From: an uncultured Flavobacteriales bacterium
Lineage (GTDB): Bacteria; Bacteroidota; Bacteroidia; Flavobacteriales_D; Sanyastnellaceae
Direction: 5' to 3'
NCBI GenBank assembly: GCA_938084585.1
Contig: CALKFF010000029.1
Coordinates: 1-64,000, forward strand
DNA length: 64,000 nt
Shown here in pieces: positions 53,209-62,602 of the stretch. The translations under genes and the position numbers were made by a program. Numbering within the stretch: the first letter of the stretch is position 1; each line of letters opens with the position of its first letter. A model generated the notes under the pieces. It searched no databases. It saw only the letters and a list, made by a program, of their open reading frames with translations, and was not told the DNA's origin.

Positions 53209-53234
53209 AAAAAGCCCACCGAAGTGGGCTTTTT
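53209..53234. terminator. Bidirectional terminator hairpin
   Basis: Stem AAAAAGCCCAC (53209-53219) / GTGGGCTTTTT (53224-53234) with a CGAA loop, between the convergent FadL-like and zinc-ribbon-family genes. The A/T runs on both sides let it work in both directions. Confidence 0.85.
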
Positions 53235-53258
53235 CTCAGGTCAGGCTGTCGCCGTTCC

Positions 53259-54056
53259 TCACTTCTTCAACTTGGCGATGGCCTTGTCGAGAAGGGTGTT
53301 CATGCGCGTCAATTCCTCTTCCGCGAGTTCCTTGTCCACAAGGATGCGGCCGCTGTGCTCGTCGACGATGATGCGCTTGCGCTGGGCAATGTCAATTTGA
53401 CGCTGGGGTGGAATTTTGATGAAGGTGCCCGCGCTGGCTTGACGCTCGATGGGCACAACAGCCAATCCATTCTTCGCGGCGCCACGGATGCGGCGGTACG
53501 AGTTCACGAGGCGATCGTCGATGCCCTTGGCCATCTTGTCGCTGTGCGTTTGGAGGACCTCCTCCTCGGCTTGGGTCTCGGCAATGATGGCCTCCAACTC
53601 TGCCTTCTTGGCGTCGAGGTCGGCTTGGCGCTGGTTGAAACGCTCACGGGTGCCTTCGAGGCCTTCTGCCTTTTGCTCGGTTTGGGCTTGGCACTCACGG
53701 ATGCGCTTCTCGCAAAGCTCAATCTCGAGGGTCTGGTACTCGATTTCCTTGGCGAGCGATTCGAACTCGCGGTTGTTCCGCACGTTGTTCTGCTGCTCGG
53801 TGTACTTCTCGATCAACGCCTGGCTGTCCTTGATCTGCATCTGGTAGGCCAAAATGCGTTGGTTCACCTGGTCGTTGTCGTCCTCCATGCGCTCGAGGCG
53901 GGCACGCAGGCCTTCCAACTCGTCCTCAAGGTCACGCACTTCCAAAGGAAGTTCGCCGCGCACCACGCGAAGGCGGTCGATGCGGGAGTCAATGATCTGA
54001 AGGTCGTAGAGGGCGCGGAGCTTGTCCTCGGCAGTGCTTGTTTTCTTCTTGGCCAT
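53259..54056 (-). CDS. Zinc-ribbon-family coiled-coil protein lacking the zinc cysteines
   Basis: 265 residues from the ATG at 54056. Residues 10-180 are a long coiled coil (LEDELEGLRARLERMEDDN, CEKRIRECQAQTEQKAEGL). The C-terminal part matches the C4 zinc ribbon of this Bacteroidota family (normally C-G-x-C-F...IPPQRQ...IIVCEHCGRILVD), but here S208, T211, D232 and S235 occupy the four cysteine places while IPPQRQ and GRILVD are kept. Function of the family is not established. It follows the Nif3-like gene by 23 bases, a common pairing in this phylum. Confidence 0.8.
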   Translation of the reverse strand: MAKKKTSTAEDKLRALYDLQIIDSRIDRLRVVRGELPLEVRDLEDELEGLRARLERMEDDNDQVNQRILAYQMQIKDSQALIEKYTEQQNNVRNNREFESLAKEIEYQTLEIELCEKRIRECQAQTEQKAEGLEGTRERFNQRQADLDAKKAELEAIIAETQAEEEVLQTHSDKMAKGIDDRLVNSYRRIRGAAKNGLAVVPIERQASAGTFIKIPPQRQIDIAQRKRIIVDEHSGRILVDKELAEEELTRMNTLLDKAIAKLKK

Positions 54057-54079
54057 GCGGGTCGAAGTCAATCTTGGTT

Positions 54080-55192
54080 TCAGCGAAAAGCAACAGGGTT
54101 CGTCTGGATTTCAGACAAACGGACTGCAAAATTAGGGAATTTCTCGTTGATTTTGTTGGCAATCAGGGCGCTGGTTTGCCATTCACTTTCGAAGTGGCCC
54201 ACGTCCAGGATTTGGACTTGCCCCTCGGCTTGGAAATATTCGTGGTACTTCACGTCGGAGGTCACGTAAACGTCTGCCTTGGCGCGTTTTGCATCCGAGA
54301 TCAAAAACGCACCCGAGCCACCGCACACCGCGATGCGCTTCACCTCCTTGCGAACCGGTGCCGTGTGCTTCACAGCCTCACAACCCAAGACGGCCTTCAC
54401 ATGGTCCGCGAACGCCTCCCACGGCATGGCCTCGGCCAATTCACCCACCATGCCGGACCCCACGTCTGTCCTGGTCTGCACCAAATTCACCCGGTCAAAG
54501 GCGACTTCCTCGTACGGATGGGCCGCCTTCATGGCCGATTCCACGGCGCGGGCCAACGCAGAAGGCACCGCCATCTCGAGCTTGATTTCTGACTCGCGGT
54601 GCAACTTCCCCAGCTCCCCCACGTGCGGATCGGCGCCTTCCAAGGCCCGGAACGTGCCGACACCCGACGCCGAGAAACTGCATTCGTCGTAGTTCCCAAG
54701 GTGCCCTGCGCCGGCTTTGGCCATCGCACCCCGAACCGCATCTGCCTGGGTTTCCGGCACAAACACCGACCACTTTTCAAGGCCTTCTCCCTTCGGACGG
54801 AGGATCTGCAGGGAATCTGAGAGACAGCCCAGAGATTCTGCCAACGTCCGGTTCACCCCGGTTGACACGTTGTCGAGGTTGGTGTGGATGGCGTACAAGG
54901 CGATGCCCGACCGAATGGCCCGCATCACTGTGCGCTCGACGTCGTTGCTGCCGTTCAACATTTTCAAGCCGCCAAAAATGACGGGGTGGTGACTCACGAT
55001 CATTTGACACCCCGTGCGCTCCGCCTCGATCACCACCTCTTCCGTGCAGTCCAAACTGACCAGCACCTGCGTCACCTCCGCGTCAGCGTGGCCCACCAGG
55101 AGCCCGACGTTGTCGTACGATTCTGCGAACTGTCGGGGCGCCCACGTTTCCAGCCAACCGGCGATGTCGCGTACCTTCAAGGCCTTGTCCAT
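54080..55192 (-). CDS. Nif3-like dinuclear metal protein
   Basis: 370 residues from the ATG at 55192; the upstream in-frame ATG at 55240 lies inside lpxK on the other strand. Marks: SYDNVGLLVG, CQMIVSHHPVIFGGLK (metal ligands) and IHTNLDNVSTGVN at the N-terminal half, and GSGAFL, DVYVTSDVKYHEYFQA, VGHFESE in the C-terminal half, with a PII-like insert of about 120 residues between. Role uncertain; GTP cyclohydrolase activity has been proposed for relatives. Its start codon overlaps that of lpxK on the opposite strand, and a TACCTTCG box is five bases upstream. Confidence 0.85.
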   Translation of the reverse strand: MDKALKVRDIAGWLETWAPRQFAESYDNVGLLVGHADAEVTQVLVSLDCTEEVVIEAERTGCQMIVSHHPVIFGGLKMLNGSNDVERTVMRAIRSGIALYAIHTNLDNVSTGVNRTLAESLGCLSDSLQILRPKGEGLEKWSVFVPETQADAVRGAMAKAGAGHLGNYDECSFSASGVGTFRALEGADPHVGELGKLHRESEIKLEMAVPSALARAVESAMKAAHPYEEVAFDRVNLVQTRTDVGSGMVGELAEAMPWEAFADHVKAVLGCEAVKHTAPVRKEVKRIAVCGGSGAFLISDAKRAKADVYVTSDVKYHEYFQAEGQVQILDVGHFESEWQTSALIANKINEKFPNFAVRLSEIQTNPVAFR

Positions 55193-56258
55193 GCAGCCGA
55201 AGGTACACTTTCCAGCGCAGTTCCCCGGGGCCGTCTCCAACGCGTTCTCGTCGCGCCAGACGCGCCAAGGACACGCTTGGCTGGGCCCGTGGTTCTTTCC
55301 TCTTGCGACGCTCTATGCCGCCGCGCTTTGGCTGAGGCACAAAGCCTACGACTGGGGCTTCTTGCACAGCGAACGCGGCGCTTTGCCCACGTTGGTCGTG
55401 GGCAACCTGGAGTTGGGTGGCACGGGAAAAACCCCGCACGCCATGGATTTGGCCAAGCGGCTCGAATCGCGACTCGGAACCGGCACCGTCGCCATCCTTT
55501 CCCGAGGACACGGACGTTCCTCCAAGCAGTTTCAATGGGTGGACAAGGCATGCACGTGGGAACAAGTGGGGGATGAACCTTGGATGATGGCCCGGTCGCT
55601 TCGCTCCATCCCAGTTGCCGTCGGGGCCAACCGCCTCGAAGCCATGCGCGCCATGGCCCAAACCCGACCAGAACTCAAGGCCGTGGTGCTCGACGACGGC
55701 ATGCAGCACCGCGCCCTCGTCCCGGACCGCCTGGTCTGCTTGCAGTCGCGATCGAATGCCACTTGGGCTTCCGTCCTGCCCGCTGGGCCTTGGAGGGATT
55801 TGCCATCGCGGCGGGGTGTGGCCCACCTCGTCGTTGCCACCCAACCCGACGTCCAAGGAGAAGTCCAGAGCCGCACAGTGGCCCACCCCCCAACATGCGT
55901 TCATCCCACGCCTGCCGACACTCCTCTTGAACGTCCCGCTTTGCTGGTTACGGGCACCGCCCAACCTCAGCGCGTGGTGGCATCCGCAGTTCACCTCAAC
56001 GTGGCCCTGGCGGCGTGTGCACATTACCCGGACCACCATCCTTACTCGGCGCAAGACATCGAAGCGTGGCATGCCTACGGTCAAGCGCATGGCGTGCAGG
56101 ACTTGGTGACCACCGCCAAGGACGCGGCGAGGCTCGACCCTTGGTTGACACAGCTGGATGGATGGCGTGTTTGGACCCTCCCTGTGGAGGTGCAATGGGA
56201 GGATCAAGACGCGGTGGACAGGTTCCTCAACTCCTGGGTCCGCACCTTACCTTCGTGA
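55191..56258 (+). CDS. lpxK: LpxK, tetraacyldisaccharide 4'-kinase
   Basis: 355 residues. A membrane helix (about 29-47) leads to PTLVVGNLELGGTGKTPHAMDLAKRL, the LpxK variant P-loop, followed by ILSRGHGR and VVLDDGMQHR. It phosphorylates the lipid A disaccharide precursor at the inner membrane. The start at 55191 shares the CATG with the start of the Nif3-like gene, and no better internal start gives the full helix. Followed after one base by the TlpA-like gene. Confidence 0.88.
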   Translation: MQPKVHFPAQFPGAVSNAFSSRQTRQGHAWLGPWFFPLATLYAAALWLRHKAYDWGFLHSERGALPTLVVGNLELGGTGKTPHAMDLAKRLESRLGTGTVAILSRGHGRSSKQFQWVDKACTWEQVGDEPWMMARSLRSIPVAVGANRLEAMRAMAQTRPELKAVVLDDGMQHRALVPDRLVCLQSRSNATWASVLPAGPWRDLPSRRGVAHLVVATQPDVQGEVQSRTVAHPPTCVHPTPADTPLERPALLVTGTAQPQRVVASAVHLNVALAACAHYPDHHPYSAQDIEAWHAYGQAHGVQDLVTTAKDAARLDPWLTQLDGWRVWTLPVEVQWEDQDAVDRFLNSWVRTLPS

Positions 56259-56259
56259 C

Positions 56260-57453
56260 ATGACCCACGCTTTTTCCCGTTTCATGATCGCGGCCACCTG
56301 TTGGGCCGCGGCCAGCGCTTGGATTGGTTGCGATTCGCCATCCGCCTCAGGACCTGCAGGAACCATTTCAGGAGAGATTCAAGGGGCCAAGCCAGGCAGC
56401 TCTGTCGTGCTTCGCAGCTTTCGTCGTGGAAACCTGGTCAACGTCGCGGAAGCTTCGTTGGATTCTGCCGGCAATTTCACCTTGACGCCAGAAAAAGCAC
56501 TCGTATTGGGACACCACCAACTGGTCGTCAACCGCACGAATCCCCTGGTGCTCATCACCGACAGCACAGAACAAGTGCACGTGCGCGCTTCCGTCACGCC
56601 GCAGGGCAACTACCTCGTCGGGGCGGACATCGACGGTTCACCCAAGTCGGAGGAAGTGGCCGAATTGTACGACGTCATCATGCCCATCACCGCCCGGCTG
56701 AAAGACGTGGAACGCCGAGGCCGTTCCGTGGATGTGACCAAGCGCCAAGAGGCCAAGACGCTGGCCGCCGCCATGGCCGACAGCATCAATGCGGCAAGCC
56801 TGGCGTTTGCGGAAGCCCACGCGGGAAGCTTGGCTGCCCTGAATGCCCTGGAGGGGTTGGATCCCAAAGAACACAAAGAGCTCTTCAAGGCCACCCTGGC
56901 CGCGCTGGAAGGCGCGCACGCGGACAATTCATTCTTCCGCCAGGTCAAAGGCCAGTACGACCGAGCCAACAAGGCCCGGACCATCGACATGACCCAAAAG
57001 CCCAAGCGCGGCACGAAAAACGGCAAATACGCGGCGGGCGACATGGCCCCCGACATCGTGATGAACGACCCTTCCGGGGTGGAGCGCAAATTGAGCGACC
57101 TCCGCGGCAAGGTGATTCTCGTGGATTTTTGGGCGTCTTGGTGCGGACCTTGCCGGCGCGAAAACCCCAATGTGGTGCGCGCTTACGCCAAATACAAAGA
57201 CCAAGGATTTGAGGTCTTCTCGGTCTCCTTGGACAGCAAAGCCGACCGTTGGGCCAGCGCCATCGAACAGGACCAACTCACTTGGCCCAACCACGTGAGC
57301 GACTTGAAAGGCTGGCGCAACGCAGCCGCACAGGAGTACGGCATCAGCAGCATTCCTCACACGATGCTCATCGACCGCGACGGATCCATCTTGGCCACCC
57401 ACCTCCGTGGCGGCGCCTTGGAGTCTTCCCTCCGCGGCATCTTCGGCGAGTGA
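56260..57453 (+). CDS. TlpA-like thioredoxin lipoprotein
   Basis: 397 residues from the ATG at 56260. Lipoprotein signal ending ASAWIGC (Cys24), then a DUF4369-like beta domain (about 30-130, ISGEIQGAKPGSSVVL), a helical middle and a redoxin domain (about 260-397) with MAPDIVMNDPSG, FWASWCGPCRRENP (redox Cys pair) and the cis-Pro in SSIPHTMLIDRDG. It should reduce periplasmic disulfides. It is set between lpxK and lpxH-like with one-base spacing or overlap. Confidence 0.85.
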   Translation: MTHAFSRFMIAATCWAAASAWIGCDSPSASGPAGTISGEIQGAKPGSSVVLRSFRRGNLVNVAEASLDSAGNFTLTPEKALVLGHHQLVVNRTNPLVLITDSTEQVHVRASVTPQGNYLVGADIDGSPKSEEVAELYDVIMPITARLKDVERRGRSVDVTKRQEAKTLAAAMADSINAASLAFAEAHAGSLAALNALEGLDPKEHKELFKATLAALEGAHADNSFFRQVKGQYDRANKARTIDMTQKPKRGTKNGKYAAGDMAPDIVMNDPSGVERKLSDLRGKVILVDFWASWCGPCRRENPNVVRAYAKYKDQGFEVFSVSLDSKADRWASAIEQDQLTWPNHVSDLKGWRNAAAQEYGISSIPHTMLIDRDGSILATHLRGGALESSLRGIFGE

Positions 57454-58238
57454 TGCCACGCTGCGTCCACCTGGCTTCGGACCTGCATCTGGGCGCGCCC
57501 GACCCGGCCCGCTCTCGAGAACGTGAACGTGCGTTCGTCCGCTGGATGCGTGACGCCGCGGAAGGACGTGGGTTCGCCCAGGGCAAGCCCGCCACAGAAC
57601 TCCACCTCGTCGGGGACATCTTCGACTTTTGGCACGAATACCACCACGTGGTGCCCAGAGGCGGTGCCCGCGTCATGGGCGCCATCGCAGAACTCACCGA
57701 CGCCGGACTGCCCGTCCATTACCATGTGGGCAACCACGACCTCTGGACTTACGGCTACCTTGAAGAAGAACTTGGCGTCTCCATCCACCGCGAGCCCATC
57801 CTCTTGGATTGCGACGGCACGCTTTGCATGGTGGGGCATGGCGACGGACTCGGGCCAGGGGACGCCACCTACAAGGTGCTCAAGAAGGTGTTCACCTCCC
57901 CTTGGGGTCAAGCCCTCTTCAAGACCTTCCATCCGGACTGGGGGGTGAAACTGGCGCGGGACTGGTCCAAGCAAAGCCGCGCCCGTGGTGAGCACCCCAT
58001 GGGCAAGTTGGAGGACGAACATTTGGTCCAACACGCCATGGCCGTGTTGGAGGATGTGGATGCGCCGTCGCCGGACGTGTTCATCTTTGGCCACCGCCAC
58101 CACCCCGTCCACGCCCCCCTGCCCCAGGGCGACGCAGCCTACCTCAACTTGGGAGACTGGCTGACCCACATGACCTCTGCGGTGATTCACGAAGGCAAAA
58201 CAGAACTCATCGACCACAAGGAGGGCATCCAAGCCTGA
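57453..58238 (+). CDS. lpxH: UDP-2,3-diacylglucosamine hydrolase-like metallophosphatase
   Basis: 261 residues. Metallophosphatase motifs: ASDLHLGAP, VGDIFDFWHEY, VGNHDLW, VGHGDGLG and FGHRHHPVH. The F-D-F-W motif and the position after lpxK suggest LpxH (release of lipid X from UDP-2,3-diacylglucosamine), peripheral to the inner membrane. LpxH2-type homologues share these motifs, so the assignment is probable rather than certain. Its ATG overlaps the preceding stop by one base. Confidence 0.75.
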   Translation: MPRCVHLASDLHLGAPDPARSRERERAFVRWMRDAAEGRGFAQGKPATELHLVGDIFDFWHEYHHVVPRGGARVMGAIAELTDAGLPVHYHVGNHDLWTYGYLEEELGVSIHREPILLDCDGTLCMVGHGDGLGPGDATYKVLKKVFTSPWGQALFKTFHPDWGVKLARDWSKQSRARGEHPMGKLEDEHLVQHAMAVLEDVDAPSPDVFIFGHRHHPVHAPLPQGDAAYLNLGDWLTHMTSAVIHEGKTELIDHKEGIQA

Positions 58239-58250
58239 CCTTCCCCCAAC

Positions 58251-58282
58251 AAAAAGGGCCTCCCAGCGGGAAGCCCTTTTTT
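58251..58282. terminator. Terminator hairpin between convergent genes
   Basis: AAAAAGGGC-c-TCCC (from 58251) pairs with GGGA-a-GCCCTTTTTT (to 58282), loop AGC. It lies between the lpxH-like gene and the large T9SS protein gene and can serve both. Confidence 0.8.
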
Positions 58283-58301
58283 CATGAGGTCGTGTTCAAG
58301 C

Positions 58302-61300
58302 TCAGCGACGCACCACAAACTTGGCGGCACGACTCTGACCACCCTGCACCATGCGGACCACGTAGTGTCCTGGGGCGAGATCGTTCACATCCAAAGTCAA
58401 CTGACGCTCCCCTGTCATGGTGAAGGCCTCCTGCATCCAGCGACGTCCAGCCAAGTCGTAGACTTCGACTTCCACGTTGCCCTGAACACCCGTGGTTGGG
58501 AGGTTCAAGTCGCCACCCGCCGCAGGGTTGGGGTACACGTTCCAAGACTCTTGGAAGGCCACAGGTTCCTCTTCCTCCACGTCGGCTGCGATGCCGCTGA
58601 CGAAGATGCCACGGCCGTGTGTGCCCGCGTAGATGGCGACGCTGTTGGTGACGTTGCTCCACACGTGGGACTCACGGAACTGCTGCTTCAAGTCAAAGAC
58701 AGGCGCAGTCACCACGTCATGGCCGGTGGACATGCCGAGGTTGCTGTAGTTCCAGTCGTCGCCTCCGTTGTCGGTCACGAACACCCCGAACTCCGTGCCC
58801 ACCACGAGGGTGGCGCCAGAAGCGTCGTTGGCGTCGACCACCACGTCGTAGCAAGGCATGCTTGACAACGAGGCGTCCCAAATGTTGTTCCACGTCACGT
58901 CGTCTGACAACGCGTTGAACGATTCGCGCACTTTTCCGGTGGAGCCGCCGTACCCACCCACGGTGACCACCACGTGATTCGCGTCGTTGGGGTCGATGCT
59001 CAATCCGGTGACCGCACCTCCAGCTTGGCTCAAAATGGTTTCCACCTCGAGGGCGCCATTGTCGACGTCCTCTTGCGAGTACACGTCACGCAAACCGGTC
59101 ACGCGGGTCACTTGGCCGTTCCAGCCGGTGAAGAACATCACGTTGCCCGCCTCGTCGCCGGTCTCGACAAACTCGATGGCCTTGGTGCCGTTCCATCCGG
59201 AAGGCGCGTCGGCGATGCGGATCCAAGAGGGCGTGGTGTTGAAGTTCAACACATCGCGGGAGATCCAAACCCCGAGGTTTTGGTTGTCGTACGCACGCAA
59301 TCCGATGCAGAACATGCTTGTGTAAGGGTCGGTCACACGAATGCGCTCTGGCACGTTGGTCAACACGTCTGAGGGGTAGTGGTACGTGGTGTCGCACACC
59401 TGGTACTCGTCGTAGACCGTGGTCACCACGTAGGTGGTGTCGTACAAGCCTGTGGCCACTTCCACCACCGTCTCGATGGTTTCGTCGCCCACTTGGGTGT
59501 ACAGGGTGTCGGTCACCACAATCTCGTTTGTGAACATGATGCTGTCCACGCCGATGGAATCTGAGAATTGCTGGCAGTCCACCGCCATCTCGCCCTCTTG
59601 GGGAGCGAGCCAGAAGTAGTCGGGGTCTTCGGTCAGCGGCTCGTCCAAAATCCGCTCTGGACGCACCAACTCTTCCCAGAAGTGAAGGGTGTCGTCCTCC
59701 GACATGGCGAACTCAAAGGGCAAGTTTTGGCTTGCGGTCTCCAGCGTGAAGGTGCCTCCCACAGAATCTTGTCCGAAGGTGTTCACCAAAATCACAGACT
59801 GTTGGCTGTGCGCGTCGTCGAAGTTCTCGTACAACCGGGAGCACGAGTAGAATTGACCCAAGTCGTTGGCCAAGCCATCGCCGTCGGTGTCCACGAAGTA
59901 ATCTGTGAAGCTGTCGTCCAAAATCGCGCCGGCGTTGTTCACTTCACCTGGGGCGTAGGTGCCACGCACGAACCCGCCGTACTGAGATGCGGCCGTCCAG
60001 GCGTAGTTGTAACCAGTCGCCTCGGTGACGTGGCTGATGGTGGCGTCGAATCCGTCGCCGCCGTTCACCTCCACCGCCATTTGTTCGCTCAAGAAGGACC
60101 CGTCTGAAGGGATCAACAAGCTTCCGTTGTCCTGGGTGCCACCGAGCACCTCTTGGCCAGCACCGTGTGCGATGCCGTAGAACTGGGTCACGTTGTAGTT
60201 GCGGTTGCAGGCGGTGTAAGATTCGCCGTTGTCGTCGCTGCGGTAGATGCCGCCGTCGGTCGCGATGTACATGGTGCCGTCTTGCAAGAAGCGCACCTCG
60301 TGAATGTCTGCGTGGACGCCGTAAGCGAAGCCTGGCGCGTCGAATGGCGCAGCAGCAGGTTCAGCTTGTTGGTAGGGACCGGAACGCCACAACTCGATGC
60401 CACCCACAAACGCGAGGTTGGGGTCGGCCTTGCTGATGCCGAGGGCCAAGTCGTACTTGCCTTGATTCCGGGGGAGTGGGGTGGCGGTGTCGATCTCGCC
60501 GGGCCACACGTTGGACCAGCTGCCGGATTGGCCTGCGTTGTCGCTGTGGAACAACCCGTAGAAGAAGCCGCCTGAGGTGGCGTACACCGCAAACGCGTTG
60601 TAGTTGCCGTTCTCGTCGGCAGTCAGGGCGATGTCCACACGTGCACGGCCCACGCCGCTCTGAGGTGGGTTGCCGTCCTGGCCGCTTCCTTGGGAAATCA
60701 ATTCGAGGTCTGCAAAATTTCCATTGATGGAGCGGTACACACGGCCGTTCACACCGGCCACGAGGCAGTATGAACCGTCAGGGGCGATGGCCACGTCAGA
60801 CGCTGCGCTGGGGGCGTTGGTGCCGCCCTGAACTTCGTTGAGGTCTCCGTTCGTGATGGAGCCGTACCCGCTGGCCGACGCAAACCACACGCGGTCGTCG
60901 TTGTTGGGGTCGGCAATCAATGCGTCTGTCGCCGTGAAGCTGCCAGAGCCTGACACCTGCTCCCAAGACGCACCTGCGTCTGTGGAACGCCAGATGCCCT
61001 CGCCACGGAATCCGGAATCGCCTTCACCTGAAGCACCTTCCCACGCGGTGCCTGTGCCCACGTAGAGGTCGCCGTTGCCCGCCAACGCGATGGATCCGAC
61101 CATCAAGCTGGGGAAGGTGGTGATTTGGGTCCAGTTGTCGCCGCGGTTCATGGATTTCCACAATCCGCCGGACACCGAACCTGCGTAGAGCCCGTTGGCG
61201 CCAAAGGGCTCAATGGCGCGTGTACGTCCACCGATGTTGTCTGGTCCGAGCTCGTGCCATGAGAGGCTTGAGGCTTTGGCGGCCAAATCGCGCTTGGCCT

Positions 61301-61535
61301 TCTTTTCCACCTTCTGGCGGAGTTCCGCAAGTCCGGCGTAGTCGACCACACCGTTCTCGTCGCCGAGCAACGCTTGGCGGATTTCGAGCGCGCCGTTGGG
61401 CTCGGCGGCTTTCTCCTGGAGACGTGGGCTGTACGCTTCAGACTCTGAGTTGGACAGGGTGAACCATCCCATCACGGACAGGCCGAGGATGGCGGTTCCA
61501 GCAGCAACGCTGCGCAAGGTTGAATTCAACATCAT
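58302..61535 (-). CDS. Large secreted BNR/sortilin-type propeller protein with T9SS domain
   Basis: 1077 residues (two adjacent ATGs at 61535 and 61532). N-terminal signal-like helix (1-27), then a conserved N-terminal segment of VPS10/BNR proteins (LGPDNIGGRTRAIEP). Repeats with Asp-box character: GLYAGSVSGGLWKSMNRGDNW, GIWRSTDAGASWEQV, IATDGGIYRSDDNGESY, GVFVTDNGGDDWNY. A long insert (about 560-720) holds Thr/Tyr-rich beta sequence. The C-terminus (VYPNPAAGGDLNLP, VEVYDLAGRRWMQEA, PGHYVVRMVQGGQSRAAKFVV) is a T9SS type A signal. Probably a surface-bound binding protein or degradative enzyme; activity is not evident. Confidence 0.75.
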   Translation of the reverse strand: MMLNSTLRSVAAGTAILGLSVMGWFTLSNSESEAYSPRLQEKAAEPNGALEIRQALLGDENGVVDYAGLAELRQKVEKKAKRDLAAKASSLSWHELGPDNIGGRTRAIEPFGANGLYAGSVSGGLWKSMNRGDNWTQITTFPSLMVGSIALAGNGDLYVGTGTAWEGASGEGDSGFRGEGIWRSTDAGASWEQVSGSGSFTATDALIADPNNDDRVWFASASGYGSITNGDLNEVQGGTNAPSAASDVAIAPDGSYCLVAGVNGRVYRSINGNFADLELISQGSGQDGNPPQSGVGRARVDIALTADENGNYNAFAVYATSGGFFYGLFHSDNAGQSGSWSNVWPGEIDTATPLPRNQGKYDLALGISKADPNLAFVGGIELWRSGPYQQAEPAAAPFDAPGFAYGVHADIHEVRFLQDGTMYIATDGGIYRSDDNGESYTACNRNYNVTQFYGIAHGAGQEVLGGTQDNGSLLIPSDGSFLSEQMAVEVNGGDGFDATISHVTEATGYNYAWTAASQYGGFVRGTYAPGEVNNAGAILDDSFTDYFVDTDGDGLANDLGQFYSCSRLYENFDDAHSQQSVILVNTFGQDSVGGTFTLETASQNLPFEFAMSEDDTLHFWEELVRPERILDEPLTEDPDYFWLAPQEGEMAVDCQQFSDSIGVDSIMFTNEIVVTDTLYTQVGDETIETVVEVATGLYDTTYVVTTVYDEYQVCDTTYHYPSDVLTNVPERIRVTDPYTSMFCIGLRAYDNQNLGVWISRDVLNFNTTPSWIRIADAPSGWNGTKAIEFVETGDEAGNVMFFTGWNGQVTRVTGLRDVYSQEDVDNGALEVETILSQAGGAVTGLSIDPNDANHVVVTVGGYGGSTGKVRESFNALSDDVTWNNIWDASLSSMPCYDVVVDANDASGATLVVGTEFGVFVTDNGGDDWNYSNLGMSTGHDVVTAPVFDLKQQFRESHVWSNVTNSVAIYAGTHGRGIFVSGIAADVEEEEPVAFQESWNVYPNPAAGGDLNLPTTGVQGNVEVEVYDLAGRRWMQEAFTMTGERQLTLDVNDLAPGHYVVRMVQGGQSRAAKFVVRR

Positions 61536-61675
61536 GGATTCGGTCTAGATTCAGGCAAAAAGACGCCCGGAAGTTACAACAGAAGAACCTCCCGGATTCT
61601 CCAAAAGTCGCCTCGTGTGGAAGGAGTGAACGGCTCAAGGGCGAGAGTCTCGCTTCCTCGAGCATGGGATGCAGT

Positions 61676-62578
61676 TCAGACCACGTGCTTTTCCGCGTGG
61701 TACGAGGAGCGCACAAGCGGCCCACTCTCCACATGGCGGAAGCCTTTCTCCTTCCCAATGGCCTCCAATTCCGCGAACACGTCCGGGTGGATGAACTCCA
61801 CCACAGGAAGGTGCTTTGGGGTCGGTTGCAGGTACTGTCCCAAAGTGATGACCTGGCATCCCACGCTTCGCAGGTCGTCCATGGTCTCCACCACTTCGTC
61901 GAAGGTCTCGCCCAAGCCAAGCATCACCCCGCTTTTGGTGCGGAGGCCGGCGTCAGACAAGCGCTTGATGACTTCGAGGCTGCGGTCGTATTTGGCTTGA
62001 ATGCGCACAGACTTCGTCAGGCGACGCACCGTTTCCAAGTTGTGCGACACCACCTCAGGTGCCACTTGGATGATGTGCTGGAGGTTGGCCCACTTTCCGG
62101 CAAAGTCAGGGATGAGCGTTTCCAGGGTCGTGCCCGGGCTCTGGTGGCGGATGGCGCGCACCGTTTGGGCCCAAATCTCGGCGCCACCGTCGGGCAAATC
62201 GTCCCGGTCCACGGACGTGATGACGGCGTGCTTCACCCCCATGAGCTTGACCGAGTTCGCCACGCGGCCGGGCTCAAAAACGTCGACCTCCTCCGGCTTG
62301 CCGGTGACCACATTGCAGAATCCGCAGCTGCGGGTGCAGATGTTGCCCAGGATCATGAACGTGGCCGTCCCTTCCCCCCAGCACTCGCCCATGTTGGGGC
62401 AATGTCCGCTCTCGCAAATCGTGTGAAGCTTGTGCTCCGATACAATGTTGCGCACCTCGCGGTAGGCCTCTCCAGTGGGCAGTTTGACCCGAAGCCACTT
62501 GGGCTTGGGCACGCGCTGCTTGGGGGCGCCGTTGGAAGAACCTTCTTGTCCAGAGTTTCCGGGTGAGCCTGCGGTCAT
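61676..62578 (-). CDS. lipA: LipA, lipoyl synthase
   Basis: 300 residues. The auxiliary cluster is C55-x4-C60-x5-C66 ([12 protein letters not shown]), the radical SAM cluster C81-x3-C85-x2-C88 (CTRSCGFC), and the closing Ser is in [10 protein letters not shown]. It inserts two sulfurs into octanoyl groups on lipoyl carrier proteins. The first 25 residues are a variable Gly/Ser-rich leader. A near-consensus GACCTTTG box lies four bases before the ATG. Confidence 0.95.
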   Translation of the reverse strand: MTAGSPGNSGQEGSSNGAPKQRVPKPKWLRVKLPTGEAYREVRNIVSEHKLHTICESGHCPNMGECWGEGTATFMILGNICTRSCGFCNVVTGKPEEVDVFEPGRVANSVKLMGVKHAVITSVDRDDLPDGGAEIWAQTVRAIRHQSPGTTLETLIPDFAGKWANLQHIIQVAPEVVSHNLETVRRLTKSVRIQAKYDRSLEVIKRLSDAGLRTKSGVMLGLGETFDEVVETMDDLRSVGCQVITLGQYLQPTPKHLPVVEFIHPDVFAELEAIGKEKGFRHVESGPLVRSSYHAEKHVV

Positions 62579-62602
62579 GGTGCAAAGGTCGGAAAGGAAT
62601 CC

